Shown here piece after piece: positions 7,262 to 14,641 of a DNA stretch of 22,650 nt; position 1 is the stretch's first letter, and each line of letters opens with the position of its first letter. The position numbers and the translations under genes are program-made. Where the stretch lies: positions 1-22,650 of the forward strand of contig CAMLOR010000031.1 in NCBI GenBank assembly GCA_946481615.1, in the 5' to 3' direction. Below the pieces are notes generated by a model that was not told where the DNA came from, made no database searches, and saw only the letters and a program-made list of their open reading frames with translations. The stretch is from an uncultured Aquimonas sp. (GTDB lineage: Bacteria > Pseudomonadota > Gammaproteobacteria > Xanthomonadales > Xanthomonadaceae).

Positions 7262-9162
7262 GTCGAGGTGCCGCACTTGAAGAATTTCAGGCCACCGCCG
7301 GGTTGCGGGAAAGCGATCGCAGGCAAGCCATCGGCCGGGATCACCATGGGCACGCGCGCGCCTGCGTTGTTCGCGTTGAGCGTCAATACCGTCGTGTTGA
7401 CCAGCGAAGTACACCCCTGATCGGCGCACTTTCCGAACCTGATCATGGCACTCGTGGTATCGGAATACGCCACGCGTGCCAGGCCATCGCTGCCGATGGC
7501 CAAAGAAGAGTGTCGGCCGACGAGCGCATTGGCGCCATCGAGCGTGGACAGCACGGACATCTGGCAGTTCATACCCACGCACGCGGCGAGCTTGAGATCG
7601 CCAACGACTCCATCGTGGTAGCTGATCAATATCAATGGCAAGCCGATACCGGAGAACGCCAGCGAAATGCCCCCTGAAAGTTCGTTCGCCGGATCGTCCA
7701 CTACTACGCTCGCGCTCGCGGCGCAGGCCGCATCTAGGCAACGGGCGAGCTTCAACGATGCACTGGCGCCGTAGTAGGCGATCACCGGAAGCGTTCCCGC
7801 AATCGCCATCGAGATACTCCGTCCCGCCTCATCGGCGGCGGGATCGTCGATCGTGTGGACGGCCATGGCGCTGCACGTCGGATCCTGGCAGACGGCAATC
7901 TTCAGCGCGTCGAGACTGTCATCGAAGTACGCGATGTATGGGGTGCCCGACTCATTGACGGCGATGGAAGAGGCAGGCCCGGTGAAGCTGCCGAGATCGG
8001 GCACGATGCGGAGCGTCCGCGCGCTGCAATCCGGCGCAGAACAGACCGCGACATGAATTCTGCCTGCCGACTCGTTCCAATAGCTGATGATGGGATTTCC
8101 GTCGGCGGCGATGGCAATGCTGCTGAACTTTCCAACGCTGTCGGACGAGTCTTCGACGGTCCGGATGCCGACCGGGCCCGCGCACGATGCGTCGCTGCAT
8201 TTGGCCAGCACGAGCGCCTGGTTGATTTCGTGGTAGAAGCTGATGACCGGGTTGCCATCGGGAGGAACGGCCATCGCAGGCAACACATTGACCCCGGTTG
8301 CGCTCAGCGTGATCGGGACGACGAGCGGGGCGCCGCCAGCGATGCGCTCGCACATCACGGAACCCGAGGCAGTGACGGCGCGGATATAGTCGCCGGGGTC
8401 GCAGCTGCCGAGAATGCGTGCCTGCACCTCCGCCTGCTTGATCTGTGCGAGGCCGATCGCATTCGGCGCGATGGCCAGCGTTCCTGCGCCCGTGATGATG
8501 CCGCCGGTCAATCCGGCGCCCGCGGCCACTGACGTCACCGTTCCGGTGGACACGCAGGTTACGGAACCGTCCTGCTTTACGGAGGCGATGGCGCCCGAGG
8601 CGCATGCGCCGGCAACACGCCGCTGTATCGCTGCATCGTTCACTGCCAGCGTCCCTTGCGTGGAAATGGTTCCGCCGGTCAATCCGAAGCCCGCGCTGAC
8701 CGAAGTGATTCCCGCGCCCACATCGTCGATGCCGTCACCGAAGCCCGGCGGCACGCCGGTAAGCCCGTCCCAAGGCGCGGAACCGCTGTGCAAGGCCTCG
8801 GGAGCGGCGAGTACGCGCTGGCGGGGCGCGAGAATCGTGTAGACGTCGCTGCCGCTAGCATCCCCCGCGCGGACGCGAATTTCCACGGAACGCGCTTCGC
8901 CCTCGAAGGACGCCGCGCCGAAATCCGGAGCCAGCGTGAAGATGCCCGCTTCCACCGGCACCTTGTCGTATTCGGCCGAACAGGCCACGAGATTGCCGCC
9001 GGCCGTGGAGTCGTAGAGGCACAACTGGAAGTCGTAGAGCCCTTCCGCCGGCGTTGCGTTGTCGGTCAGATGGCCCTGGTAAGTGATGGTGGTTCCGACG
9101 GGCGCGGCCAACGCGGTGGAAGCCGATACCACGAACGACGCGGCGGCGAGCAATCGAATCAT
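7252..9162 (-). CDS. secreted protein with seven Cys-x4-Cys repeats, probable beta-propeller
   Basis: 636 aa. The signal peptide is MIRLLAAASFVVSASTALAA. Next comes the TTITYQGHLTDNATPAEGLY module, which commonly opens large surface proteins of this order. Residues about 145-270 hold fibre-like repeats with TSVSAGFGLTGG / TSVAAGAGLTGG followed by GTLAV/GTLAI. The C-terminal half has seven units of about 50 residues with the pattern (G)xPxISYY...LxxAxC-x4-C. The Cys pairs are CSDASC, CSAPDC, CQDPTC, CLDAAC, CVGMNC, CADQGC and CGTSTC, the last one residue before the stop. Seven units suggest a seven-bladed propeller with one disulfide per blade. The ATG at 9162 has a good GGAGAA Shine-Dalgarno. 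It lies 59 nt after the acyltransferase gene and overlaps the small DGFE protein gene. A surface adhesive or ligand-binding role is a guess. Confidence 0.8.
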   Translation of the reverse strand: MIRLLAAASFVVSASTALAAPVGTTITYQGHLTDNATPAEGLYDFQLCLYDSTAGGNLVACSAEYDKVPVEAGIFTLAPDFGAASFEGEARSVEIRVRAGDASGSDVYTILAPRQRVLAAPEALHSGSAPWDGLTGVPPGFGDGIDDVGAGITSVSAGFGLTGGTISTQGTLAVNDAAIQRRVAGACASGAIASVKQDGSVTCVSTGTVTSVAAGAGLTGGIITGAGTLAIAPNAIGLAQIKQAEVQARILGSCDPGDYIRAVTASGSVMCERIAGGAPLVVPITLSATGVNVLPAMAVPPDGNPVISFYHEINQALVLAKCSDASCAGPVGIRTVEDSSDSVGKFSSIAIAADGNPIISYWNESAGRIHVAVCSAPDCSARTLRIVPDLGSFTGPASSIAVNESGTPYIAYFDDSLDALKIAVCQDPTCSAMAVHTIDDPAADEAGRSISMAIAGTLPVIAYYGASASLKLARCLDAACAASASVVVDDPANELSGGISLAFSGIGLPLILISYHDGVVGDLKLAACVGMNCQMSVLSTLDGANALVGRHSSLAIGSDGLARVAYSDTTSAMIRFGKCADQGCTSLVNTTVLTLNANNAGARVPMVIPADGLPAIAFPQPGGGLKFFKCGTSTCQ

Positions 9163-9183
9163 TTCGTTCTCCGGATATGTCCA

Positions 9184-9202
9184 GTGGAGCTGCGCGCTCC
9201 AC
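9184..9202. other. stem-loop between the acyltransferase and propeller genes
   Basis: GTGGAGC (9184-9190) and GCTCCAC (9196-9202) form a 7-bp stem with loop TGCGC. TGTCC (9178-9182) and GGACA (9207-9211) can extend it across an internal loop. It lies in the 59-nt gap between two leftward genes and has no T-tract, so it is at most a weak attenuator or an mRNA processing or stability element. Confidence 0.45.
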
Positions 9203-9221
9203 GCCCGGACAAACGCTTCGC

Positions 9222-10328
9222 CTACACGATTCGCACGCTACTCGATTCCGCCATCCGATCCTTGACCGCCAGGAACGGCGATTCGATCCAGCGATACGAG
9301 GCCATGGCAACGGCGAAGGTGAGCGGGATGCCGACGCCGGCCACCACCCAGTCGCTGGCGCCGAAGCCGAAGCGCAGGATGTTGTAGACGGGGAAATGCC
9401 ACAGATACAGGCCGTAGCAGATGCGGCCCAGGAAGACGAGCGGCGGCAGTTCGAAGAGGCGGTGCGCGAAGGTGCGCGAGGGCAGGACCAGCGCCGTGAC
9501 GAGTGCCGCCGAGACCAGCGAAAAGGCCAGCGAGCCGCCCGCGTACATGCCGCGCATTTCCCATTGCAGGGTGTAGCCCGCGATCAGCAGCGCGATCACG
9601 CAAGGCAACGCAAGCGTGCGGAACGTGGCCTGCACGCGCGGGTTCTCGCGCACGCCGGGCAACGCGAGCGCCATGCCGAGCGCGCAGCCGATGAGCAGTG
9701 CGTCGGCGCGCGTGTCGGTGCCATTGTAGAGGCGCGGGATGGAAGCGCCGTCCAGCGTGAGCCAGGCGCGCCACGCCGCGAAGCCCAGCGCCACGGCGGA
9801 CACCAGCGCCACTGTGCGCCAGCGCAGTCCGAAGGCTTTCAGCAATCCGGCCAGCAGCACGGGCCACAGCAGGTAGTACTGCTCCTCGATCGCCAGCGAC
9901 CAGGTGTGGCCGAGGAACTGCGGCATCGGCACTTCGAAGGCGCGTGTCCAGTTCGACACGTACACGCCGGCCACCAGGGCCTGCTTCGCGTGGCCCGCGA
10001 AATCGTCGAGCAGGAAGTACGCCGCCACCAGGAAGGCGCCGATCATCGCGTAGTTGGCGGGGAACAGGCGCAGCGCGCGACGGTAGTAGAAGCGCGCGAA
10101 GCGGATCTCGCCCTCGCGCTTCCAGCCTTTCAGCAGCAGCGAGGTGATGAGGTAGGCGCTCATCAGGAAGAACGTGTCCATGTACACGAACGAGCCCGGG
10201 CACCAGGCTTCGCGCACGTGGGCCGCCATCACGCCCAGCGTCATGGTGCCGCGCAGGCCGTCGAGGCCGGCGTGGTAGCCGAGCGGGTAGCGGTGGGGGT
10301 TGTCGCGGAAGAGGTCGGTCAGTCGCAC
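9222..10328 (-). CDS. membrane acyltransferase family 3 (OafA/YrhL-like)
   Basis: 368 aa from the GTG at 10328; a polytopic inner-membrane O-acyltransferase of the group that acetylates or acylates LPS, peptidoglycan or other glycans. Hallmarks are GLDGLRG (21-27) with R26 and H37 forming the R-x10-H motif, and HTWSLAIEEQYYLLWP with H141 and E149. There are about ten hydrophobic helices and a C-terminal SYRWIESPFL segment. The acceptor cannot be read from sequence. The start is uncertain: no ATG precedes residue 28, and the next upstream option is a GTG at 10370 that lies within a REP repeat and would add 14 residues encoded largely by the repeat. I prefer 10328. Confidence 0.88.
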   Translation of the reverse strand: MRLTDLFRDNPHRYPLGYHAGLDGLRGTMTLGVMAAHVREAWCPGSFVYMDTFFLMSAYLITSLLLKGWKREGEIRFARFYYRRALRLFPANYAMIGAFLVAAYFLLDDFAGHAKQALVAGVYVSNWTRAFEVPMPQFLGHTWSLAIEEQYYLLWPVLLAGLLKAFGLRWRTVALVSAVALGFAAWRAWLTLDGASIPRLYNGTDTRADALLIGCALGMALALPGVRENPRVQATFRTLALPCVIALLIAGYTLQWEMRGMYAGGSLAFSLVSAALVTALVLPSRTFAHRLFELPPLVFLGRICYGLYLWHFPVYNILRFGFGASDWVVAGVGIPLTFAVAMASYRWIESPFLAVKDRMAESSSVRIV

Positions 10329-10350
10329 CGGGCGAGTGTAGGGGCGTGGA

Positions 10351-10519
10351 GTGCGGTTCGACAGGCTCACCGCGAACGGTGATCGCGCGGGCGAACCGGG
10401 ACTGGGGCGGCGGATTCGACAAGCTCACCGCGAACGGCTTTCGCAGCCCGGTTCGCGAAAGCCGTTCGACGGCGATGGCGACCCAGGCCGCGAAAGCCGT
10501 GCGGGGCGAGCCTGTCGCA
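10351..10519. repeat. REP/BIME-like cluster, three copies
   Basis: Copy 1 spans 10351-10380, core TTCGACAGGCTCACCGCG at 10357 onward. Copy 2 (core 10415-10437) differs from copy 1 by one base in the 23-bp core. Copy 3 (10497-10519) is inverted and degenerate, matching 19 of 23 core positions by eye. GTTCG/CGAAC at the ends of the core can form a short stem. The cluster fills the gap between the divergent acyltransferase and tesB genes and reaches to within 14 nt of the tesB -10 box. A fourth copy lies inside the kinase gene at 18756-18785. REP families of this kind in gammaproteobacteria are thought to be moved by REP-associated tyrosine transposases; none is present in the window. Confidence 0.8.
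10431..10468. repeat. 14-bp perfect inverted repeat inside the REP cluster
   Basis: CGAACGGCTTTCGC (10431-10444) and GCGAAAGCCGTTCG (10455-10468) are exact inverted repeats around a 10-nt loop. The left arm is the end of REP copy 2, so this looks like a head-to-head REP pair with one partner eroded. It lies between divergent genes, so a terminator role is unlikely. Confidence 0.75.
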
Positions 10520-10533
10520 CCCGCGCCTCACCC

Positions 10534-10539
10534 TATAAT
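10534..10539 (+). promoter_or_regulatory. consensus -10 box TATAAT of the tesB operon
   Basis: A perfect TATAAT lies 9 nt before the tesB ATG (10549). The predicted start site is about 10546, leaving a leader of about 3 nt, so the mRNA should be leaderless or nearly so. No Shine-Dalgarno is present. The -35 region (about 10511-10516, CCTGTC) falls within the third REP copy and is a poor match. Confidence 0.6.
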
Positions 10540-10548
10540 CCCCGCCCC

Positions 10549-11424
10549 ATGCACGAACTCACCGCCGAACTCCTCGACCTCCTGCGCCTGGAGCGCCTCG
10601 AAGACAACCTCTTCCGCGGCCAGAGCCGCGACATCGGCACGAAATATGTCTTCGGCGGCCAGGTGCTCGGCCAGGCCCTGTCGGCCGCGCAGCAGACGGT
10701 CGCCGCCGATCGCGCCGTGCATTCGCTGCACGGCTACTTCCTGCGCGCCGGCGACATCGAGCACCCCATCGTCTACAACGTCGACCGCGCGCGCGACGGC
10801 AACACCTTCTCGGTGCGCCGCATCACGGCGATCCAGCACGGCCAGCCGATCTTCGTGCTGGCGGCGAGCTTCCAGGAACCCGAGCAGGGCGTCGAACACC
10901 AGATCGGTGGCCCGGACGTGCCGCGCGCCGAGGATCTTTCCGAAACCCCGCCGCTGCCGCCGGAAACGCTGGCCGCGCTGCCGCCCAAGATGCAGCGTTG
11001 GCTCACGCGCCGCGGCCCCTTCGAATTCCGCCCGGTCTATCCGCGCGACGAGCTGCACCCGACCAAGCGCCCGCCCTACCAGCAGGTCTGGTTCCGCCTG
11101 CCCGGCCCGCTGCCGGACGACGACAACCTGCACCGCGCCCTGCTCGCCTACGCCAGCGATTTCCACCTGATCGGCACGACCACCTTCCCGCACGGCATCA
11201 GCTACCTGCAGTCGAACGTGGTGATGGCGAGCCTGGACCATGCGCTGTGGATCCACCGCAAGGTGCGCGTCGACGACTGGCTGCTCTACGCCTGCGACAG
11301 CCCCACCGCGCAGGGCGCGCGCGGCCTGGCGCGCGGCCAGATCTGGACGCGCGACGGCGTGCTGGTGGCCAGCACCGCGCAGGAAGGCCTGATCCGCGTA
11401 ATGCCGCCCAAGGAAGGCACCTGA
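10549..11424 (+). CDS. tesB: acyl-CoA thioesterase II
   Basis: 291 aa double-hotdog thioesterase that hydrolyses medium- and long-chain acyl-CoA to free fatty acid and CoA. The known E. coli catalytic positions D204, T228 and Q278 are matched here at the same numbers by D204 (YASDFHLIG), S228 (ASLDHALW) and Q278 (STAQEGLIR); Ser for Thr is conservative. FGGQVLGQAL (35-44) and HSLHGYFLRAG (58-68) are the first hotdog signatures. The ATG follows a TATAAT box by 9 nt without a Shine-Dalgarno, so translation probably begins on a leaderless message. It is the first gene of an operon with the DUF2007 and sigma factor genes; its TGA shares one base with the next ATG. Confidence 0.95.
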   Translation: MHELTAELLDLLRLERLEDNLFRGQSRDIGTKYVFGGQVLGQALSAAQQTVAADRAVHSLHGYFLRAGDIEHPIVYNVDRARDGNTFSVRRITAIQHGQPIFVLAASFQEPEQGVEHQIGGPDVPRAEDLSETPPLPPETLAALPPKMQRWLTRRGPFEFRPVYPRDELHPTKRPPYQQVWFRLPGPLPDDDNLHRALLAYASDFHLIGTTTFPHGISYLQSNVVMASLDHALWIHRKVRVDDWLLYACDSPTAQGARGLARGQIWTRDGVLVASTAQEGLIRVMPPKEGT

Positions 11425-11864
11425 TGCGCCAGATCTTCACCTCGCAGCGCCTGGAAAACGTCGAAGGCGTGGCGAAGCTGCTCAACGACGCCGGCATCGA
11501 GACCTACGTCTCCGAGAGCCGCAGCTACAAGGGCAACCGCCGCGGCACCTTCAGCTACAAGGATTCCGGCCGCGGCTTCACCCAGCCCGGCGTGTGGATC
11601 GTCAAGGCCGACGACGTGACGCGCGCGCGCCAACTGTTGATCGACGCCGGGCTCATCGAGAGCACGCGGCCCGATTCCTACCTGCCGAAGGCGCCGGAAT
11701 CCAAGGCGCCCACCAACGCCCCGCTCGCCCGCGCCCACCGCATCCGCCTGGCCGTGCTGATGGTGCTGGCGCTCGCCGTCATCGCCACCATGGTGCGCGC
11801 CTGCGGCGGCAAGAAGCCCGTGGACGAGAGTCACATCGTCCCGGTGTACACGTCCCCGCCATGA
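11424..11864 (+). CDS. DUF2007 membrane protein ('pathogenicity-like')
   Basis: 146 aa. Residues 1-75 form a DUF2007-type domain, a small ferredoxin-like fold proposed to act in signal transduction: MRQIFTSQRLENVEGVAKLL, then GIETYVSESRSYKGNRRG, then GVWIVKADDVTRARQLL. A linker is followed by one membrane helix (about 106-127, RIRLAVLMVLALAVIATMV) and a short Pro-rich end. Xanthomonad homologues are often labelled pathogenicity-like; that name rests on annotation custom, not on this sequence. The ATG overlaps the tesB stop (TGATG) and its own stop overlaps the sigma factor start (ATGA), so translation of the three is probably coupled. With a membrane anchor and a cytosolic domain next to a sigma factor gene, it is a candidate partner of that sigma factor (inference). 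Confidence 0.8.
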   Translation: MRQIFTSQRLENVEGVAKLLNDAGIETYVSESRSYKGNRRGTFSYKDSGRGFTQPGVWIVKADDVTRARQLLIDAGLIESTRPDSYLPKAPESKAPTNAPLARAHRIRLAVLMVLALAVIATMVRACGGKKPVDESHIVPVYTSPP

Positions 11865-13111
11865 AGACCCTCGACCCCGTGAGTGCCGTGAACGCCGAAG
11901 CCCTGGCCGCCCTGATCGACAAGCAACTGCCGGCTGCCGCCAACGGCGACCGCGCCGCCTTCGGGCGCATCGTGGCGGGCTGCCAGAACGGCATCACCGC
12001 CATCGCGCTGGCCATCACGCGCGACGTGCCGGCCAGCGAGGACATCGCTCAGGACGCCTTCCTCTCGGCCTGGAACCACCTGCCGAAGCTGCGCAACCAG
12101 TCGAGTTTCCTGCCCTGGCTGCGCCAGATCACCCGCAATCTCGCGCACGATCATCTGCGCCGCAAGTACAGCGAAAAGCGCATCGACGGCGACATGGACG
12201 ACATCCTCGCCGTGGTCGCCGATCCCACGCCCGATCATCCCGACCGCCTCGGCCGCCAGCAGGAAGAGGCCGTCGTCGCCGATCTGATCGACGAATTGCC
12301 GGAAGACACCCGCGAAATCCTGCTGATCTACTACCGCGAAGGCCAGTCGTCGAAGCAGGTGGCGAGCCTGCTCGGCATGCAGGACGCCGCCGTGCGCAAG
12401 CGTTTGTCGCGCGCGCGCCAGAGCCTGCACCAGGGCCTGCTCGAGCGCCTCGGCGAATTCGCGCGCAGCACCGCGCCCACCGCCGCGTTCACCGCCATCG
12501 TGGTGGGCAGCCTTGCGTTCTCGCAGTCGGCCGCCGCCGCCGGCCTCACCGGCGTGGCCGGCCTTGGCGCCGGCTACGGCCTCGGCAAGGCCTCGGCGGC
12601 GATCGGCGCCATCGGCCGCAGCCTCGGCCGCGTGCTGGGCAGCACCGGTTCGGTCGCCGGCAAGAGCGCGCCACGGCTGCTCGTCGGCGCGGCCGGCGGC
12701 ATCGTGTTCGCGCTCATCGCCGGCATCGCCAGCGTGCTGTTCGGCGTGCGCAAGCACTGGCTCACGGCCATCGACGAGCAGGAAAAGAAGGAGCTGGCCT
12801 GGTTCGCCGCGATCGGCATCGGCACCGTGTTCGTGTTCACGGCCTTCATGGCGGCGGCGGTGGTGATCGAGGCCGTCTACCTGCCCACCGTCAGCTTCGT
12901 CGGCCTGATGGTGGCCATCGGCGTGATGAACCTGACGTGGTTGCCGCGCATCCTCGCGCGCCGCCACGCGCGCGAGCACGACGCCGATCCGGTGCGCGCC
13001 GCGCGCGAGCGCCAGGCCGAACGCCGCATGGCCTGGGCCGGCATGCTGATCGGCATCGTGCTGGGCGGCAGCGGTCTGCTGCTGGGCATGGCCAGCGCCG
13101 GCGTGATGTGA
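11861..13111 (+). CDS. ECF sigma-70 factor fused to a C-terminal membrane domain
   Basis: 416 aa. Region sigma2 covers about residues 32-101 (AFGRIVAGCQNGITAIALAI, EDIAQDAFLSAWNHL, SFLPWLRQITRNLAHDHLRR). Sigma4 covers about 140-195 (LIDELPEDTREILLIYYREG, then SSKQVASLLGMQDAAVRKRL with its DNA-reading helix). Typical ECF factors end near residue 190. This one continues for over 200 residues, with an Ala/Gly-rich segment (205-250) and about four membrane helices: 273-295, 311-338, 344-365 and 390-415. An amphipathic charged stretch (366-389) lies before the last helix. This makes a membrane-tethered sigma factor with no separate anti-sigma gene nearby. It is coupled to the DUF2007 gene by a 4-nt overlap. 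Its stop is directly next to the stop of the convergent beta-helix gene. Confidence 0.88.
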   Translation: MKTLDPVSAVNAEALAALIDKQLPAAANGDRAAFGRIVAGCQNGITAIALAITRDVPASEDIAQDAFLSAWNHLPKLRNQSSFLPWLRQITRNLAHDHLRRKYSEKRIDGDMDDILAVVADPTPDHPDRLGRQQEEAVVADLIDELPEDTREILLIYYREGQSSKQVASLLGMQDAAVRKRLSRARQSLHQGLLERLGEFARSTAPTAAFTAIVVGSLAFSQSAAAAGLTGVAGLGAGYGLGKASAAIGAIGRSLGRVLGSTGSVAGKSAPRLLVGAAGGIVFALIAGIASVLFGVRKHWLTAIDEQEKKELAWFAAIGIGTVFVFTAFMAAAVVIEAVYLPTVSFVGLMVAIGVMNLTWLPRILARRHAREHDADPVRAARERQAERRMAWAGMLIGIVLGGSGLLLGMASAGVM

Positions 13112-14607
13112 TCACTCGAAGCCGTCGCTGAACACCGCGCGCAGCGCCGGCGCGCTGAACTCCGAACTGTTCGCCGCGAAATCGCCGCCGGTGGCGCCGA
13201 TGTTGTCGCTCGCCATCGCCACCAACTCGGTGCCGCCCGGCAGCGTGATCGCGACATTCCTCGGCGTGCCTGGACCTTCGGCGAAGTCGGTCTGCAGATA
13301 GGCGTAGACATCGCCTTCGCGCGCGTAGAAATCGATGCGGACGGGATAGTCGACGGCCTCTTCGCTGCCGTCCATCGACACGCGGATCTGCAATCCGCCC
13401 GACACCTCGCGCAGCGCGCCGAGCGTGGGCGCGTTGAGGCGCCGATTCCCGCCGGTGTCGGCGTCGCCGGCATCGTTGGGCGTGGGCCCTTCGTTGCCGA
13501 TGTCGATCGGCAATCCGACGTTGTCGCGGAAGGTGTTCTCGCGGATCAGCACTCCGCCCGCGCCATCGGGCACGTGCACGCCGGCACCGCCGTTGAAGCC
13601 GATGGTGTTGCGGTCTTCGGGAAAACTGCTGTTGGGCGCCGAACCGAGCGTGATGCCTTCCGCCGCCGCCAGCAGATTGGCGAACACACCATGCCGGCCG
13701 TTGCCGAGCGGCGCGACGCCGGTGGCGGCCAGGCCGATGCGATTGGCCGCGATCCGGCCGAAACCCACCAGCGTGTTGCAATCGGGCGGGCCATCGAGAT
13801 GGATGCCGTCGCGCCCGTTGCCCGAGATCACGTTGCCGCTGACGTCGAACTCCACCGCCGGCAGCGCGCAGCCCGATTCGATGCGGATGCCGTCGCGCGT
13901 GTTGGGGCGCGCCGCGCTGCCCGTCAGATCGGTGCCGATGCGGTTGCCGTTGATCTGCGTGGGCAATTCGCCTTCGCGGTCCTGCGCCGTGCCCGAGATG
14001 CCGTCGATGTTGCCCGACACCAGGTTGAGTCCGATGTCCACGTTGTCCTGGCTCTCGATGCGGATGCCCAGATCGTTGCCGGCGATCGTCGTGCCGTCGG
14101 CCTCGATGCCAAATGATTGGACGCGATCTGCGCCCGCCCGTCGCGGATGCGCAAGGCGACGCCGTCGCCCTGCGCCCGCGCGAAGTTGACGAAGGCGATG
14201 CCCTCGATCGCGACGTTGGCGAACTGCCCCGCCACGTTCGCATCGATGCCGATCGGCGGCGCGCCGTCCGGCAACAGGCTGCCGTCGAGCTGCAGCCGGA
14301 GCGTGTGGTTGAAGTTGAAGTTGCCCGCCACGGCGCCCGGCTGCGAGAACCCGAACATCTGCAGGCTCTTGGTGACGACGGGCAGCGGCGACAGCAGACG
14401 GATGGTGCGCGTGCCGCCGCCGGGAATGGCGAAATCGATCAGCGTGTCGAAGTCGGACGCGGAATTCGCCGCGAGGATGGCCTCGCGCAGCGTGCAGTGC
14501 GCGGCGTTGCAGACGCCGTCGCTGGTGTCGGCCTCCGAATTCACGACGATCAACGCGGCCTGCGCGGGCGCGGCCGCGAGCAAGGCGAGAGCGAGCCAGA
14601 TGCGCAT
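13112..14607 (-). pseudogene. secreted CSLREA-type parallel beta-helix protein, broken by a 1-nt frameshift
   Basis: The N-terminal frame runs from ATG 14607 (MRIWLALALLAAAPAQA signal peptide) through a CSLREA-type segment (VVNSEADTSDGVCN, then CTLREAILAANSA) to IASNH near 14112. The rest continues in another frame from FGIEADGTTIAGNDLGI to ...LRAVFSDGFE-stop. Adding one T to the TTT run (plus-strand AAA at 14111-14113) restores N-H-F-G-I-E and one 498-aa protein. The body holds repeated NRIG, NVISGN and GRDGIHLDG turns typical of right-handed parallel beta-helices (pectate-lyase-like fold); a binding or surface role is likelier than catalysis. The start overlaps by 1 nt a duplicated tail-coding scar of the upstream gene. 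The break could be a sequencing error in a homopolymer; if so this is an intact CDS. Confidence 0.75.
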
Positions 14608-14633
14608 CACGGGGTCTCCAGTCCATCGCGGAT
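14607..14633 (-). repeat. duplicated tail-coding scar (IRDGLETP-stop) between two genes
   Basis: On the minus strand this encodes I-R-D-G-L-E-T-P-stop, though it lies after the true stop of the upstream gene and in another frame. It repeats the upstream gene's own end, A-D-G-L-E-T-P-stop (14642-14666): 18 of 23 aligned bases match by eye. The TGA of the scar shares one base with the ATG of the beta-helix gene. It is either a short duplication or the leftover 3' end of a lost gene with the same tail. Confidence 0.6.
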
Positions 14634-14641
14634 GAGGGGGT

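Noticed and set aside
8400..8720. The fibre-like TSVSAGFGLTGG repeats as evidence of a prophage tail fibre
   Set aside because: The protein has a Sec signal peptide and there are no phage structural genes nearby; such repeats are also common in bacterial surface proteins.
10431..10468. The 14-bp inverted repeat as an intrinsic terminator
   Set aside because: It lies between divergent genes, has no T-tract and is part of the REP cluster.
13112..14607. Two separate genes instead of one frameshifted beta-helix gene
   Set aside because: The second half has no start signal or signal peptide and continues the same repeat pattern directly at the junction.
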